This document shows, piece after piece, positions 18,724-28,583 of a stretch of DNA of 64,000 bases. How positions within the stretch are numbered: position 1 is the stretch's first letter; each line of letters starts with the position of its first letter. Source of the stretch: DASQZK01 sp963764345 (GTDB lineage Bacteria; Bacteroidota; Bacteroidia; Bacteroidales; GCA-2748055); NCBI GenBank assembly GCA_963764345.1, contig CAVXSF010000002.1:186001-250000 (forward strand). The letters are read 5' to 3'. Under the pieces are notes generated by a model, which made no database searches, had not been told where the DNA came from, and saw only the letters and a list, made by a program, of their open reading frames with translations. The position numbers were made by a program, and so were the translations under genes.

Positions 18724-21700
18724 TCAGACAAGATCATTCAGGTTCGTTGCCTTATTTTTACCCCCTGTTCCGGACTTCCTCCGCATAGCTACTTTTCCGG
18801 CGTACATAATGTAATACATTACCGGAATGAAGATAAGTGTTAAAAAGGTGGCAAAAGCCAATCCGAATATGATCGTCCATGACAATGGACCGAAAAACAT
18901 TACGTTCTCACCGCCAAAATAAATATGTGGTCGCAAATGAGCAAACATATTTATGAAATCAATATTAAAGCCGATGGCCAGCGGAAACATCCCAAGGATG
19001 GCTGCCGTAGCAGTCAGCATAACAGGCGTGATACGTGTTTTACCGGCCTGAATGATAGCATCTCTTGTCTTAAGTCCTTTCTCCAGGAGCTTATCGGTGA
19101 ACTCTACCAGCAAGATTCCGTTCCGGACCACGATCCCCGCAAGAGCAACCATTCCCATACCGGTCATGGTGATCGAAATCGGCATGTTGAAAATCATAAA
19201 TCCAAGAAGTACACCAATGATACTGAATATCACTTCAGTAAGAATAATGATGGGTTTCGAGATGGACTGGAACTGGGTGATCAGAATGAAAAGAATCAGG
19301 CACAACGACAATAACATAGCCTTTCCAAGGAAACTGGCGGATTCCTGCTGGTCTTCCTGTTCACCGGTAATTTTGATATCTACGGCTTCAGGCTTGCTGA
19401 ACGATGGCAGATTACTCCGGATTGCGGCAATGATCTCGTTCGTGTTAAATCCGGAAAGCACATTTGACGTAATATTGATGATTCTCTTAGCATCCTTCCG
19501 GTTGATCCCTCCGTAAGAATTCGTGTAGCTGACCTGAGCAACGGATGATAGGGGGATTTGCCTTACCTTGCCGGTATTCATATCCCGGAAAGTAATCTTG
19601 CTGTTCATGAGCTTGTCAATATTTGAGCGCTGATTCTCCTCATACCTCAGCATAATCGGATACTGATCCTCACCCTCCCGGTACTTGGAGGTTTCCTTTC
19701 CATATATGGCATTTCTTAATTCCATGCCAACCTGCCCTGTTGAAATACCTTCACTATTAGCCCTGATGCGGTCAATGCTTATCAGTAATTCAGGCTTGGT
19801 GGCATCAAAATCGGTTTTAAGTTCTTCAATGCCTTGAATATTCAGTGAGTCAAGATATCTCATAAGCCTGTTGCTTGTCACGACAAGCATATTCAGATCA
19901 TCACCTGTAACCTCAATATTAATGGGTTTTCCGGTGGGAGGTCCCATTTTTTGTTTGTCAATGGTAATTTCTGCCCCCGGAATATCTTTTACGGCATCAC
20001 GGAACAGGTTAATATATGGTTCTGTCTTCACCCCGTGACGCTTTGCATATTCCACAAAATTAACGGTCACTTTTCCCTTGGAAGAAACTTTATTTCCCTG
20101 GTCAAACTGAGATTCAGAGGCTCCCAGGGCAACGTTGGCAACAACAGATTCAACAATGGAGGTATCTTTAGTTAGTATGCCCATAATCCGGTGTTCCACT
20201 TTCCGGGTCACTGAATCGGTCACTTCAACACTGGTGCCAACCGGCATCTTTATCAGGGCATAGATCGAATTGGGTTCATTATCAGGGAAGAAAACCACCT
20301 GGGGTTTTACTACGCCCATAAGGAAGAAGGTGAATATCAGCGTTCCGGTTAACCCGTAATAGAAGATAATACGGACGTCTGCCTTTGAGTATCCAGGACA
20401 GGAGTTGTTCGTATTTATTCAGCGTTTTGGGTATCAGAAAATGCTGGAAATGAAGCAGCATCTTGTAGCCGTAAATATTATGAAACAGAAACAGGATGCC
20501 GATAAAGATGATCAGATTCCCGAGGAACAACAGGCCGGATATATGAAGAACAACCCCGACACCGGCAATCATTCCCGTGATCGTAAAGATCCTCTTGCGG
20601 CTCATGGTTTGAATTTCTTCCTCATCAGGTTTCATAAACGATACGGCGAAAACCGGGTTCAGAATATAAGCAATGATCAGAGAGGCAAATAAGACCAGGA
20701 TAACGGTTATCGGGATGTAGAACATAAACTTTCCTACAACACCCGGCCAGAATGCGAGAGGGAAAAAGGGTGCCAGGGTGGTGAGAGTACCAGAGAATAT
20801 CGGAACAAATACTTCTCCGGCAGCAAACTTGGCCGAAGTTGTAATGTCCATCCCTGACTTTTTGAATATCCTGTGCGTATTTTCGATGACAACAATGGCA
20901 TCATCCACTACAATCCCCAGGGCAAAAAGGAAGGAAAACATGACCAGCATGTTCATGGTGAAATTAATCTCCGGCAGCACAATGTAAGCCAAAGCCATCG
21001 ACAAGGGAACCGAAAGTGCCACGAAGAAAGCATTGGTAAAACCCATGAAAAACATCAGTACCACGGTAACCAGGATAAAGCCGATCACAATGGTATTGTT
21101 CAGGTCGGTGAGTGTGTTCCGGGTAAATTTGGACTGATCGCCGGTAATGCTGACTTTCAGGTCGGAAGGGAAATGCGTTTTTTTAAGGTCTTTTAAAATA
21201 ACTTTTATTTGATCGGATGCATTCAGAAGGTTTTGCCCGCTTTTTTTAATCACGTTAAGCGTGATTACGTTCAGGCCGTTCATACGGGCGTAACTGTCGC
21301 GTTTAGCATGAGTATCCTTCACCTCGGCTACATCTTTGAGATATACCCTGGCGCCGGTAGATGATGTTATGACCAGGTTTTTCAGGGCTTCAAGATTTTT
21401 AAATTCCCCTACGATCCTGACTGTCCGTTCCATGCCTTCCATGTCGATGCTGCCACCGGAGATGGTTAGGTTCTCAGAAGCAATCATCCTGTCAACATCA
21501 CTAAGTGTCAGCCCGGCAGCCTGCATCTTGTACATGTTCATGTTGACCTGAATCTCACGATCCAGGGCTCCGACGATATCCACCCTGGTTATTTCAGGCA
21601 AGGCTTCAATCCGGTCCTGCAAGAGATCTGCATCCTTTTTGAGTTTCTCCAGGTTATAATTGCCGGATATATTTATGTACATGATCGGGATATCGGAGAA

Positions 21701-22120
21701 ATCGATGTCCCTTACATCCGGGGCCTGGGGGAGATCATTGGGAAGGTCACTTTTTGTTTTGTCTACCTCGTCTTTTACTTTTTGTTTGGCATCGGCGATT
21801 TTGACATCGGGATTAAATTCAACCACGATGGAGGAAAAATCCTGCACCGATGTGCTGTTGATAACTTTAACCCCACTGATCGATTTCAGATTGGTTTCGA
21901 GAGGGCGCGTCACCAGGTTCTCCATATCTTCCGGCGATGTTCCCGGATAAACGGTATTTACGATAATGTAGGGGATAACAATATCGGGTATCTGTTCTTT
22001 GGGAATCGTTCTGTAACTAAAAATTCCAAATACAGCTATTATAATCGCCAATACATAAATGCTGGTTTTATTGTCGATTGCCCAGCTCGTCGGTTTGAAT
22101 TCTTTAAACTTTTGTTCCAT
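18724..22120 (-). CDS. RND (AcrB/HAE1-type) efflux permease, split by a +1 frameshift
   Basis: Two overlapping frames, 22120-20282 (612 codons) and 20319-18724 (531 codons), together make one RND permease of normal length (about 1140 residues). The first has TM1 and the porter-domain start (PYIIVNTVYPGTSPEDMENL) and TM2-6, with GIVVDDAIVVIENT in TM4. The second has the second porter half and TM7-12 (GMVALAGIVVRNGILLVEF). It is the inner-membrane proton-driven pump of a tripartite drug or solute exporter, with the MFP and TolC genes upstream in the same operon. The break lies near 20353-20366. Removing one G from the coding-strand CGGG at 20356-20353 joins the frames as LLLRLTGT. No other stop interrupts either part. 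As read, the first frame ends at TGA after TM6 and would not make a working pump. Confidence 0.88.
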
Positions 22121-22141
22121 CTGATTTTACTTTTCCCTGAT

Positions 22142-23263
22142 TTATAATCTGATGGCTTCCCCATCCTGAAGATTCGTCTGCCCGGAAGTAATCAGCTTGT
22201 CTCCCGCTTGCAAACCCTTGATGATCTCAACCAGGCCATTGTAGCTCTGACCCAGGGTCACCCTTACTTTTTTTGCTTTGGCAGTAGGATTACCGTTTGT
22301 CGCCAGAAATACAAAATTTCCTTCATCATCATTCTGTACCAGGTTGATGGGTATCACCATGGCATCGTCCGACTTGTAATCATTGATTTTTAATACCGCC
22401 ACCATATTGGCTTTGAAATGCTGTGCCTCAGGATTCAGCCTGACATCGATCTCAAATGTCCTGTTTTGCGGATTAATATACTTACTGGCTGAGGAAATCT
22501 TAGCCTTTATACTGGTCCCAAGATCTGGAAGTTCAATCTCCACTTCATCCCCTTTATTGACTTTTGAGGAATAGAATTCGGAAATTTCTGCCACAACTTT
22601 AACGGAACTGAAATTTACCACGCGGATTATCGGTAAGCCCGGGGCAACAGACTGTCCGATCCTGATATCGACCGATTCCACCGTTCCGTTTATGGGTGAT
22701 TTTATTAAGGTCATATCTATCTGATCTTTCAGGGCTTTTATGCTGTTTTCAAGCGATTCTTTGCTGTTTTTGGCTTGCAGGTACTGAACTTCCGAACCGA
22801 TCTTCTGGTCCCAGAGATTTTTCTGTTTTTCGTAGAGGTCGCTGACGAACTTGTAATTGTCCTCCATTTGACGAAGGTTTTGCCGAAGTACACTGTCATC
22901 CAGCTTTGCAAGGATCTGGCCTTTACTAACCCTGTCACCCATATTCACATTGACATCCTCAACAGTCCCCATCGTTCTTGCACTGATTCCCAGGTTTTCT
23001 TCACCATCCACGTTTCCCTGTATTTCGATGAAATGACGGAAGATTTCCGGTTCCATTGTCCTGACGGCTACGAAGGGCGTGTTTGATGAATTTATTGACA
23101 GGCTGTCACCGGCCGGAATCGAATCCTCAAGTTTTTTGATCTGTTCACTGATGGCATCCCTCTTTTTCTTCAGTTCGGTCAGTTTGGCCTGCTTATCACT
23201 GCTGCAGGAAATAATGGTCAGTAGCATCAATAAACCTGCTGTTTTCAAATTCAAGATTTTCAT
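22142..23263 (-). CDS. RND efflux periplasmic adaptor (MFP/HlyD) lipoprotein
   Basis: The 373-residue protein has a lipoprotein signal with Cys20 (LLTIISC). A coiled-coil hairpin flanked by lipoyl-like halves follows: GTVEDVNVNMGDRVSKGQILAKLDD and SPINGTVESVDIRIGQSV. Beta-barrel and membrane-proximal domains complete the fold. It links the RND permease to the TolC channel across the periplasm. It lies 21 bp upstream of the permease and 39 bp downstream of the TolC gene. Unlike both partners, it is intact. Confidence 0.92.
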   Translation of the reverse strand: MKILNLKTAGLLMLLTIISCSSDKQAKLTELKKKRDAISEQIKKLEDSIPAGDSLSINSSNTPFVAVRTMEPEIFRHFIEIQGNVDGEENLGISARTMGTVEDVNVNMGDRVSKGQILAKLDDSVLRQNLRQMEDNYKFVSDLYEKQKNLWDQKIGSEVQYLQAKNSKESLENSIKALKDQIDMTLIKSPINGTVESVDIRIGQSVAPGLPIIRVVNFSSVKVVAEISEFYSSKVNKGDEVEIELPDLGTSIKAKISSASKYINPQNRTFEIDVRLNPEAQHFKANMVAVLKINDYKSDDAMVIPINLVQNDDEGNFVFLATNGNPTAKAKKVRVTLGQSYNGLVEIIKGLQAGDKLITSGQTNLQDGEAIRL

Positions 23264-23302
23264 GTTCGATGAATTATGATATGATTTTTATTTTGATTTC
23301 TC

Positions 23303-24704
23303 TTAATTCTTTGCCAGGATCCTGTCAAGTTTGGCTTTGGCTTTTAATAATGCGATGAGCGAATTGTAGTAATTGGATTCTGAAGTCAGGTATTGCGTCT
23401 GGCTTTGTGTTAATTCAAGACTGGTAGCCACACCTTCTTTAAATTTGGTCAGATTCTTCTGGTATATCTTATAACTCAGTGCCATGCTTTTCCTGTTATT
23501 GTTGTAGTTCATAAACGCCGTCTGATAGTCATTCTTTGCACTTTCGAACTCCAGGGAAAGATTCTGTTCTATATTTTTCCGGTTCAGTTCCGACTTCTCA
23601 AGTGTCAATCTGGCCTGTGCAACTGTGGACAGTCTTTGTGTGCTGGTGAAAATGGGCAGGCTCGCAGTTATGCCTACAATATCCTTCGGCTGGAAATTAA
23701 AGGCCGCAGCATTGGTCTGTTCCTGGTGCTGGTAAAATCCTGAAATCGTGGGAAGAAATTTTGATTTTTCACGTCTGAGGCTTGCTTCATTAATGTTTAC
23801 CTGATTGTCAATCATCTTGTAATCTATGCTCGACGTCACATTAAACTGATCAGTGATAAGGTACTGGAATTTCCCCTGTTCGATGAATCCCGAAAGGCTG
23901 TCGGTTAATTCCACCGGCTGATCAAAACTAACCCCGAGTTGGATCTTCAGTAATTTAAGCGCAACTTCACTCTGACCCTGAAGAGAGGTAACCATGTTCT
24001 GGAGATTGGACCTGTTGATGCTGATCTGATCCACATCTGTCTCTTCAACAAATCCCTGCTTATACGTTTTTTCCAAATCAGTATACGTCTTGTCAAGGAG
24101 TTTGACACTTTGTTGAAGTACCCTGAGACTCTCATCCAAAACCAAAATCAGGTAATATGAATCCGCCACCGACTCCCGGGTTGTCAGTTCCGATTTTTCA
24201 TAGGCATCTTCAGAAATTTCCTTGTAGATCCGTGCCGCCTGCAGTCCAACGATATATTCCCCGCTGAAAATTAGCTGGCTCACTGTAAAATTAACCGTGG
24301 TATTATTTTTCGAAGCCAAAGGAATGGACGGTCCATAATAAACGTATTCATTCAAGACCTCCGGGCCCATCGAACTGTTGAAGACCCGATACCGGTTCGG
24401 AAGTGATAAGAGGATCCTGAGTGAATCCCGTTACCGGGAAACTTAACTCCGGTATTTTAAATATATGCTGATAGTTAGCCGTGACAGAAAACTGCGGCAG
24501 TCCGATAGACGTGGTCTCCTGTACTTTTTTCTTCGCTATCTCAATATCGAGCTGAGAACTTTTTACGGTCCGGTTGTACTGAAGGGAATACGTTTGTGCA
24601 TCCGGTAATGATAGTCTTAAAGTGTCGGGCTGTTCCTGAGCTGCCAATGAAAATGCCAGGATTAGACATCCGGAGCTGATCAGTAATTTCTTATAATTCA
24701 TCAT
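23303..24704 (-). CDS. TolC-family outer-membrane efflux channel, split by a +1 frameshift
   Basis: Frames 24704-24348 (118 codons) and 24370-23303 (355 codons) form one TolC-family protein of about 460 residues. The first part carries the signal peptide and the opening helix (LSLPDAQTYSLQYN). The second has the long alternating helices of both repeats, ending LIALLKAKAKLDRIL. It is the outer-membrane exit duct of the efflux system. Removing one G from the coding-strand CGGG at 24388-24385 joins the parts as SEPVSVFNSSMGPEV. As read, translation would stop at TGA after 118 residues. It lies directly after the tetR gene (24-bp gap). Confidence 0.88.
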
Positions 24705-24728
24705 AATATCTTCACTAATAATTTAATT

Positions 24729-25343
24729 TTAAATCATGGGTAACTTTTTCAGATTTTCCTCAAGAACAGCGATGCCTTTTTCATTCGCTATTCCCCTGAT
24801 ATGATAAATAAAAACCTCCAGGAAGATCTTGCCCGACGTGAAATCTTCAATGGTAAACAGATGATCTTCATACATGCCTTCTATACGGGAAACCTGAAGC
24901 TTAACGATAATCTCTTCCTGCATCTCTTTCCTGTACAGTCCTTCCTTTTTCCCTTTGCGACTGTTCTCCAACATGGCTTCATACATGTTATCCCGTTGGA
25001 TTTGATGAACCTTTTTATAGATCGCCGGATAATACTTTTTCAGGTCGTATTCAAACGAAGGACTGTATCTTTTTAATTGAACGCTAAGATACTTAAGTAC
25101 TTCAAACAGCTCTTCAATGGCGTTCTTCCCAGTATGGATCAAAGTCAGATAACAATCTTTGTTCCTTTCAAGTTCAAAATCCATGACTTTACTGACCAGA
25201 TCTGTCTTGTCATTTACATACCGGTAAAGTGTTTTTTTTGATATTCCCAGTTCACGGGCAACATCATCCATCGTTACACTCTTGATGCCATACTTGCGGA
25301 AAAGGTCGATTGCCTTACTTACTATACCTTTCATTTTTTCCAT
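24729..25343 (-). CDS. TetR/AcrR-family transcriptional regulator of the efflux operon
   Basis: The 204-residue protein has an N-terminal TetR helix-turn-helix (IKSVTMDDVARELGISKKTLYRYVNDKTDL, seen in parts) followed by an all-helical ligand-binding domain. It is first in the tetR-tolC-MFP-RND gene order, with short gaps, so it most likely represses its own operon and responds to a pump substrate. A perfect 12-bp inverted repeat lies 33 bp upstream of the start and overlaps the probable promoter. The ligand is unknown. Confidence 0.92.
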   Translation of the reverse strand: MEKMKGIVSKAIDLFRKYGIKSVTMDDVARELGISKKTLYRYVNDKTDLVSKVMDFELERNKDCYLTLIHTGKNAIEELFEVLKYLSVQLKRYSPSFEYDLKKYYPAIYKKVHQIQRDNMYEAMLENSRKGKKEGLYRKEMQEEIIVKLQVSRIEGMYEDHLFTIEDFTSGKIFLEVFIYHIRGIANEKGIAVLEENLKKLPMI

Positions 25344-25350
25344 CAGGCCA

Positions 25351-25403
25351 CAAAAGTAATAACTTTTCCTGAAATGGAAACGTTTTTACTCAAAAACGTT
25401 TCC
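25351..25403 (-). promoter_or_regulatory. tetR promoter with perfect inverted-repeat operator
   Basis: GGAAACGTTTTT (25376-25387) and AAAAACGTTTCC (25392-25403) form a perfect 12-bp inverted repeat with a 4-nt spacer, fitting a TetR-dimer operator. On the minus strand a consensus -7 element TACTTTTG lies at 25358-25351. The operator arm nearest the gene falls about 18 bp upstream, where the -33 element is expected. Binding there would block polymerase, giving autoregulation of the efflux operon. Confidence 0.75.
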
Positions 25404-25532
25404 GGAGTGTTTTGATTTTTCGTTGCAAATATCTGAAAAATGAATTACTCCTGTTTTAACATAGTGTTAATTCTTTGAAGACCTTTCTGACTTAGGATGA
25501 TGACAGTTTTTCACAGTCCTTTATTTTTCCTT

Positions 25533-26027
25533 TCATGTGACCTGATTTCGAAGGTCATCATGGGAACCTGTCAGGATCTTTTCCATGAGCTGGTTAATGA
25601 AACTGACCTGGGATTCGGATATCTTCTCACGGGCGGTGTTAGCATTAAACCAGGCTCCCATATCAATCTCAGGGAACTCTTGAATCCTCCCGGACTTAGG
25701 AGGCCATTCCATTGAAAACAGGTTGCTTATTATGGTTGATGCATCAAGGTCATGCTCCAGAGCAAAGACATACAAGACTTTACCACTCTTCATTCTGACA
25801 GGGGTCAGATCGATAAATTCACCGGTAACTGCTGTGCCGGTTTCTTCAAAGAATTCTCTCTGCGCAGCCTGAAGGGCCGTTTCCGGTTCATTGAATTCCC
25901 CTTTGGGGACCGACCACGCCCCTTTATCCTTTTTGGCCCAGAAGGGACCTCCAGGATGTACCAGCAAAAATTCAGGTTGGTGATTTTGGAATCGGTATAA
26001 CAGGATGCCTGCGCTTTTCTTTGGCAT
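25533..26027 (-). CDS. Nudix hydrolase
   Basis: The 164-residue protein contains a full Nudix box, GEFNEPETALQAAQREFFEE followed by TG, matching G-x5-E-x7-R-E-x-x-E-E-x-G. It starts with SAGILLYRF and has AWSVPKGEF before the box, as in Ap4A- or NTP-cleaving Nudix proteins. It hydrolyses a nucleoside diphosphate linked to another group, with Mg2+; the substrate is not clear. It lies upstream of the tetR promoter region on the same strand and seems unrelated to efflux. Confidence 0.88.
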   Translation of the reverse strand: MPKKSAGILLYRFQNHQPEFLLVHPGGPFWAKKDKGAWSVPKGEFNEPETALQAAQREFFEETGTAVTGEFIDLTPVRMKSGKVLYVFALEHDLDASTIISNLFSMEWPPKSGRIQEFPEIDMGAWFNANTAREKISESQVSFINQLMEKILTGSHDDLRNQVT

Positions 26028-26206
26028 AACAATTCGGCTTTTTCTTTCGTTTATTCAGGCCGTTTGTCTTTCGTCATGGTTGGATGAACGTGGGTCCGGC
26101 CAATAATAAGTGGTTTCGATCGGTTTAAACCGTCTTCCGGTGCTTCCGGACGATTACCGTTGGTTTTACAAGGACACAGGGTTTGAATGAAAATCGTCTG
26201 TTATAA

Positions 26207-26238
26207 ACATAGGGACGCGATGCCTCACGTCCCTATGT
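26207..26238. repeat. REP-like palindrome
   Basis: ACATAGGGACG (26207-26217) pairs perfectly with CGTCCCTATGT (26228-26238) around a 10-nt loop. The GC-rich stem and intergenic place resemble REP-type palindromes. It lies 64 bp downstream of the GH27 stop codon and may also serve as a transcript end. Confidence 0.55.
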
Positions 26239-26302
26239 CACAGTGACCAGGATCATGATCTATATAAATTTATATGCCATAATCCGGTTTACGTCTGCCA
26301 CC

Positions 26303-28573
26303 TTATTTTGAAAATCTGGTCAGAAGGACGCCATGAATGGGAATATTAAGCTTAATAGATCCCTCCATTTCGCCTAGATCTTTCTGGCGCCAGAGATCCC
26401 TGACTTTGTATTTTCCGGCCATTCCAAACTGATCAAAGGCCAGGTTCAGCGTTTTAGGTTCAGAACTCAGGTTAAAGAATCCTATTGCCGTACTGCCGTC
26501 TTCCAGTGGTTTGGTCCATACCTGAAAGTCATCCTTATTATACACCTGTTCAGCCGACATACCTTTACTATCCTGATGAACATCCAGTACTTCGCTATTC
26601 GTAAGCAGGTTAAGCGTAAAGTCATCGAGTTTGGTCAGATCGCAACCCAGGAGCATCGGGGCGGAAAGTAATGACCAAAGGGAGACATGTGTATACTGTT
26701 CATCAGCAGTGAGCCTGGTAGGATGGGTACTTGGTCCCCAGCCGACCCAGCCGACAACCATCATATCTACATCATTCCAGTGTCCGGGTTGGGCATATTT
26801 GGCGTACTTGTTGGCATTAAAACCGATACCCGACATGCTTTCCCAGGTGTCGGTGATGTCGCCGGTTGTTCTCCAAAGGTTACCACCGACTTCTGCACCC
26901 CACTTCCAAACATCTCCCATGCCATACTGGCAAAGGCTGAAGATAATGTCGCGGTTGATTTTGTCGAGGCAGCTTCTCAGGAGTATATAGGGTTTTTGCA
27001 ATTCTTCAAGACTATTATCTTTGGCGATCTGGCCGTACGAACACCAGTCGTATTTGATGTAATCAAAACCCCACTTTGCCCATGTTTGAGCATCCTGGCA
27101 TTCATGCTGGTAACTACCGAGGTAGCCGCCACAAGTTTCAGGACCAGGGGAGGAGTAGATACCGGTTTTTAAACCCTGGCTGTGAACATAGTCTGTAAGA
27201 GCCTTCATATCCGGGAATTTCTCATTCGATCCGATTTCACCTCCGGCCTTTCTTTCTGCCGATTCCCATCCGTCGTCGATGTTGATATATGTCCAGCCAT
27301 AATTTGCGAGTCCCGATTTTTTCATCATATCGGCAGCATTCCTCACTTTAGCGTCGTCAACTGAAAGCCCCCAGACATTCCAGCTGTTCCAGCCCATCGG
27401 TGATGTAAGGGCGATAGTATTACCGATCCTGATGGTAAAGGCCTTTGTATCGGAACCCAGTCCATTTTCTGCTTTAAGGGTTACCGGGTAATCTCCGGCA
27501 CGGTATACTTTACCTGTTATGATACCGGTCCCGGGGTCAACGCTTAAGCCTGCGGGAAGTCCCTCAGCACCAAAGGTCATCGGTCTTTTACCGGAAGCAG
27601 GAATGGTATACATGAATGGGCTTCCCGGGTGGGCGCCAAAGATCTTTGGTCCGTTGATCCTGGCTTCATCGGGTGCAGGGGGTGTAAGAATATAAGGCGC
27701 AGACTGGGTGGCATAAAGTATATTCCTTGCATTTTTAACCTTGAAAATATACTCCACCTTGTAGCTCATGGTTTGTGGAGCTTCAAAGGTGAACATCTGG
27801 GGCAGCTTTGAACCGGCAGGAATGGTTACCGATTCAGTGGTATTGTATACATCTTCGTTGTTGAACTGGCCGCTGACTTTAATTGTCAGGTTTCCGGAAA
27901 TATCCTGAGATTTCAGCCGGTTGATCAGAAAGATGTTTTTCGAATAATTATTGGCAGTGAGTTCAAAGGGATCTGAATAAATATCGAAGTTGACATAATC
28001 TTTCAGATCAACCATGCTTATGGAAGGATTTGGAGTGTAGAGTCCGCCACCACCGCCGGTATCATTCACCCTCACGGCAATCACGTTGTTCTGGTCCCAC
28101 AATATTCTGGGGTCATCGGCCGGGATAACATAATTTCTGAAGATAGAGTAGGTATCGTGCGTGCCCTGAAAATCGGGTGGAAACGCTCCATTGGGATCTT
28201 CGATCGTTATTCCATTATAACCTAGTGGTTTGCCATTCAAAAAGGTTTCGTCATCATCATCAATCTTACCGATACTAAACTGCAGGCTGTCTTTAAAATA
28301 TGCATTTTTCTTCAGGCTCGACGGTATGAAAACTTTGATCCTGTACCAACCGTAGCCATCATAACCTTCAAAACCCTGTTGTTCCCAGAGCTTTCCGGCA
28401 GTCATGGTTTTCCATGATGAGTCATCAAATTTGGGCTCAGCCCGCTGAAGGTCATCCCCCGTCATAAATTTCCAGCCGTTAGTCAGGCTGATGATATCCG
28501 ATCCGGGTTTCGGTTTACTGCACGAAACGAGGATCAGTACTGTCAACGTTAAAAGAATGGATAGTTTTTTCAT
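26303..28573 (-). CDS. GH27 alpha-galactosidase-like lipoprotein with N-terminal sandwich and putative Ig modules
   Basis: I place the start at 28573 (756 residues) because this Met opens a lipoprotein signal (MKKLSILLTLTVLILVSC). An in-frame ATG at 28654 would run into the sulfatase gene. An N-terminal galactose-binding-like sandwich (with WYRIKVFIPSSL) is followed by a putative-Ig domain (GLPAGLSVDPGTGIITG). The GH27 TIM barrel (MGWNSWNVWG) comes next, then a C-terminal beta domain. The nucleophile is Asp509 in YIKYDWC and the acid/base is Asp572 in RTTGDITDTW. GH27 removes alpha-linked galactose, N-acetylgalactosamine or arabinopyranose with retention. It is last in a tight run with sulfatase and GH116. 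Confidence 0.9.
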   Translation of the reverse strand: MKKLSILLTLTVLILVSCSKPKPGSDIISLTNGWKFMTGDDLQRAEPKFDDSSWKTMTAGKLWEQQGFEGYDGYGWYRIKVFIPSSLKKNAYFKDSLQFSIGKIDDDDETFLNGKPLGYNGITIEDPNGAFPPDFQGTHDTYSIFRNYVIPADDPRILWDQNNVIAVRVNDTGGGGGLYTPNPSISMVDLKDYVNFDIYSDPFELTANNYSKNIFLINRLKSQDISGNLTIKVSGQFNNEDVYNTTESVTIPAGSKLPQMFTFEAPQTMSYKVEYIFKVKNARNILYATQSAPYILTPPAPDEARINGPKIFGAHPGSPFMYTIPASGKRPMTFGAEGLPAGLSVDPGTGIITGKVYRAGDYPVTLKAENGLGSDTKAFTIRIGNTIALTSPMGWNSWNVWGLSVDDAKVRNAADMMKKSGLANYGWTYINIDDGWESAERKAGGEIGSNEKFPDMKALTDYVHSQGLKTGIYSSPGPETCGGYLGSYQHECQDAQTWAKWGFDYIKYDWCSYGQIAKDNSLEELQKPYILLRSCLDKINRDIIFSLCQYGMGDVWKWGAEVGGNLWRTTGDITDTWESMSGIGFNANKYAKYAQPGHWNDVDMMVVGWVGWGPSTHPTRLTADEQYTHVSLWSLLSAPMLLGCDLTKLDDFTLNLLTNSEVLDVHQDSKGMSAEQVYNKDDFQVWTKPLEDGSTAIGFFNLSSEPKTLNLAFDQFGMAGKYKVRDLWRQKDLGEMEGSIKLNIPIHGVLLTRFSK

Positions 28574-28583
28574 GTTCAGTGGT

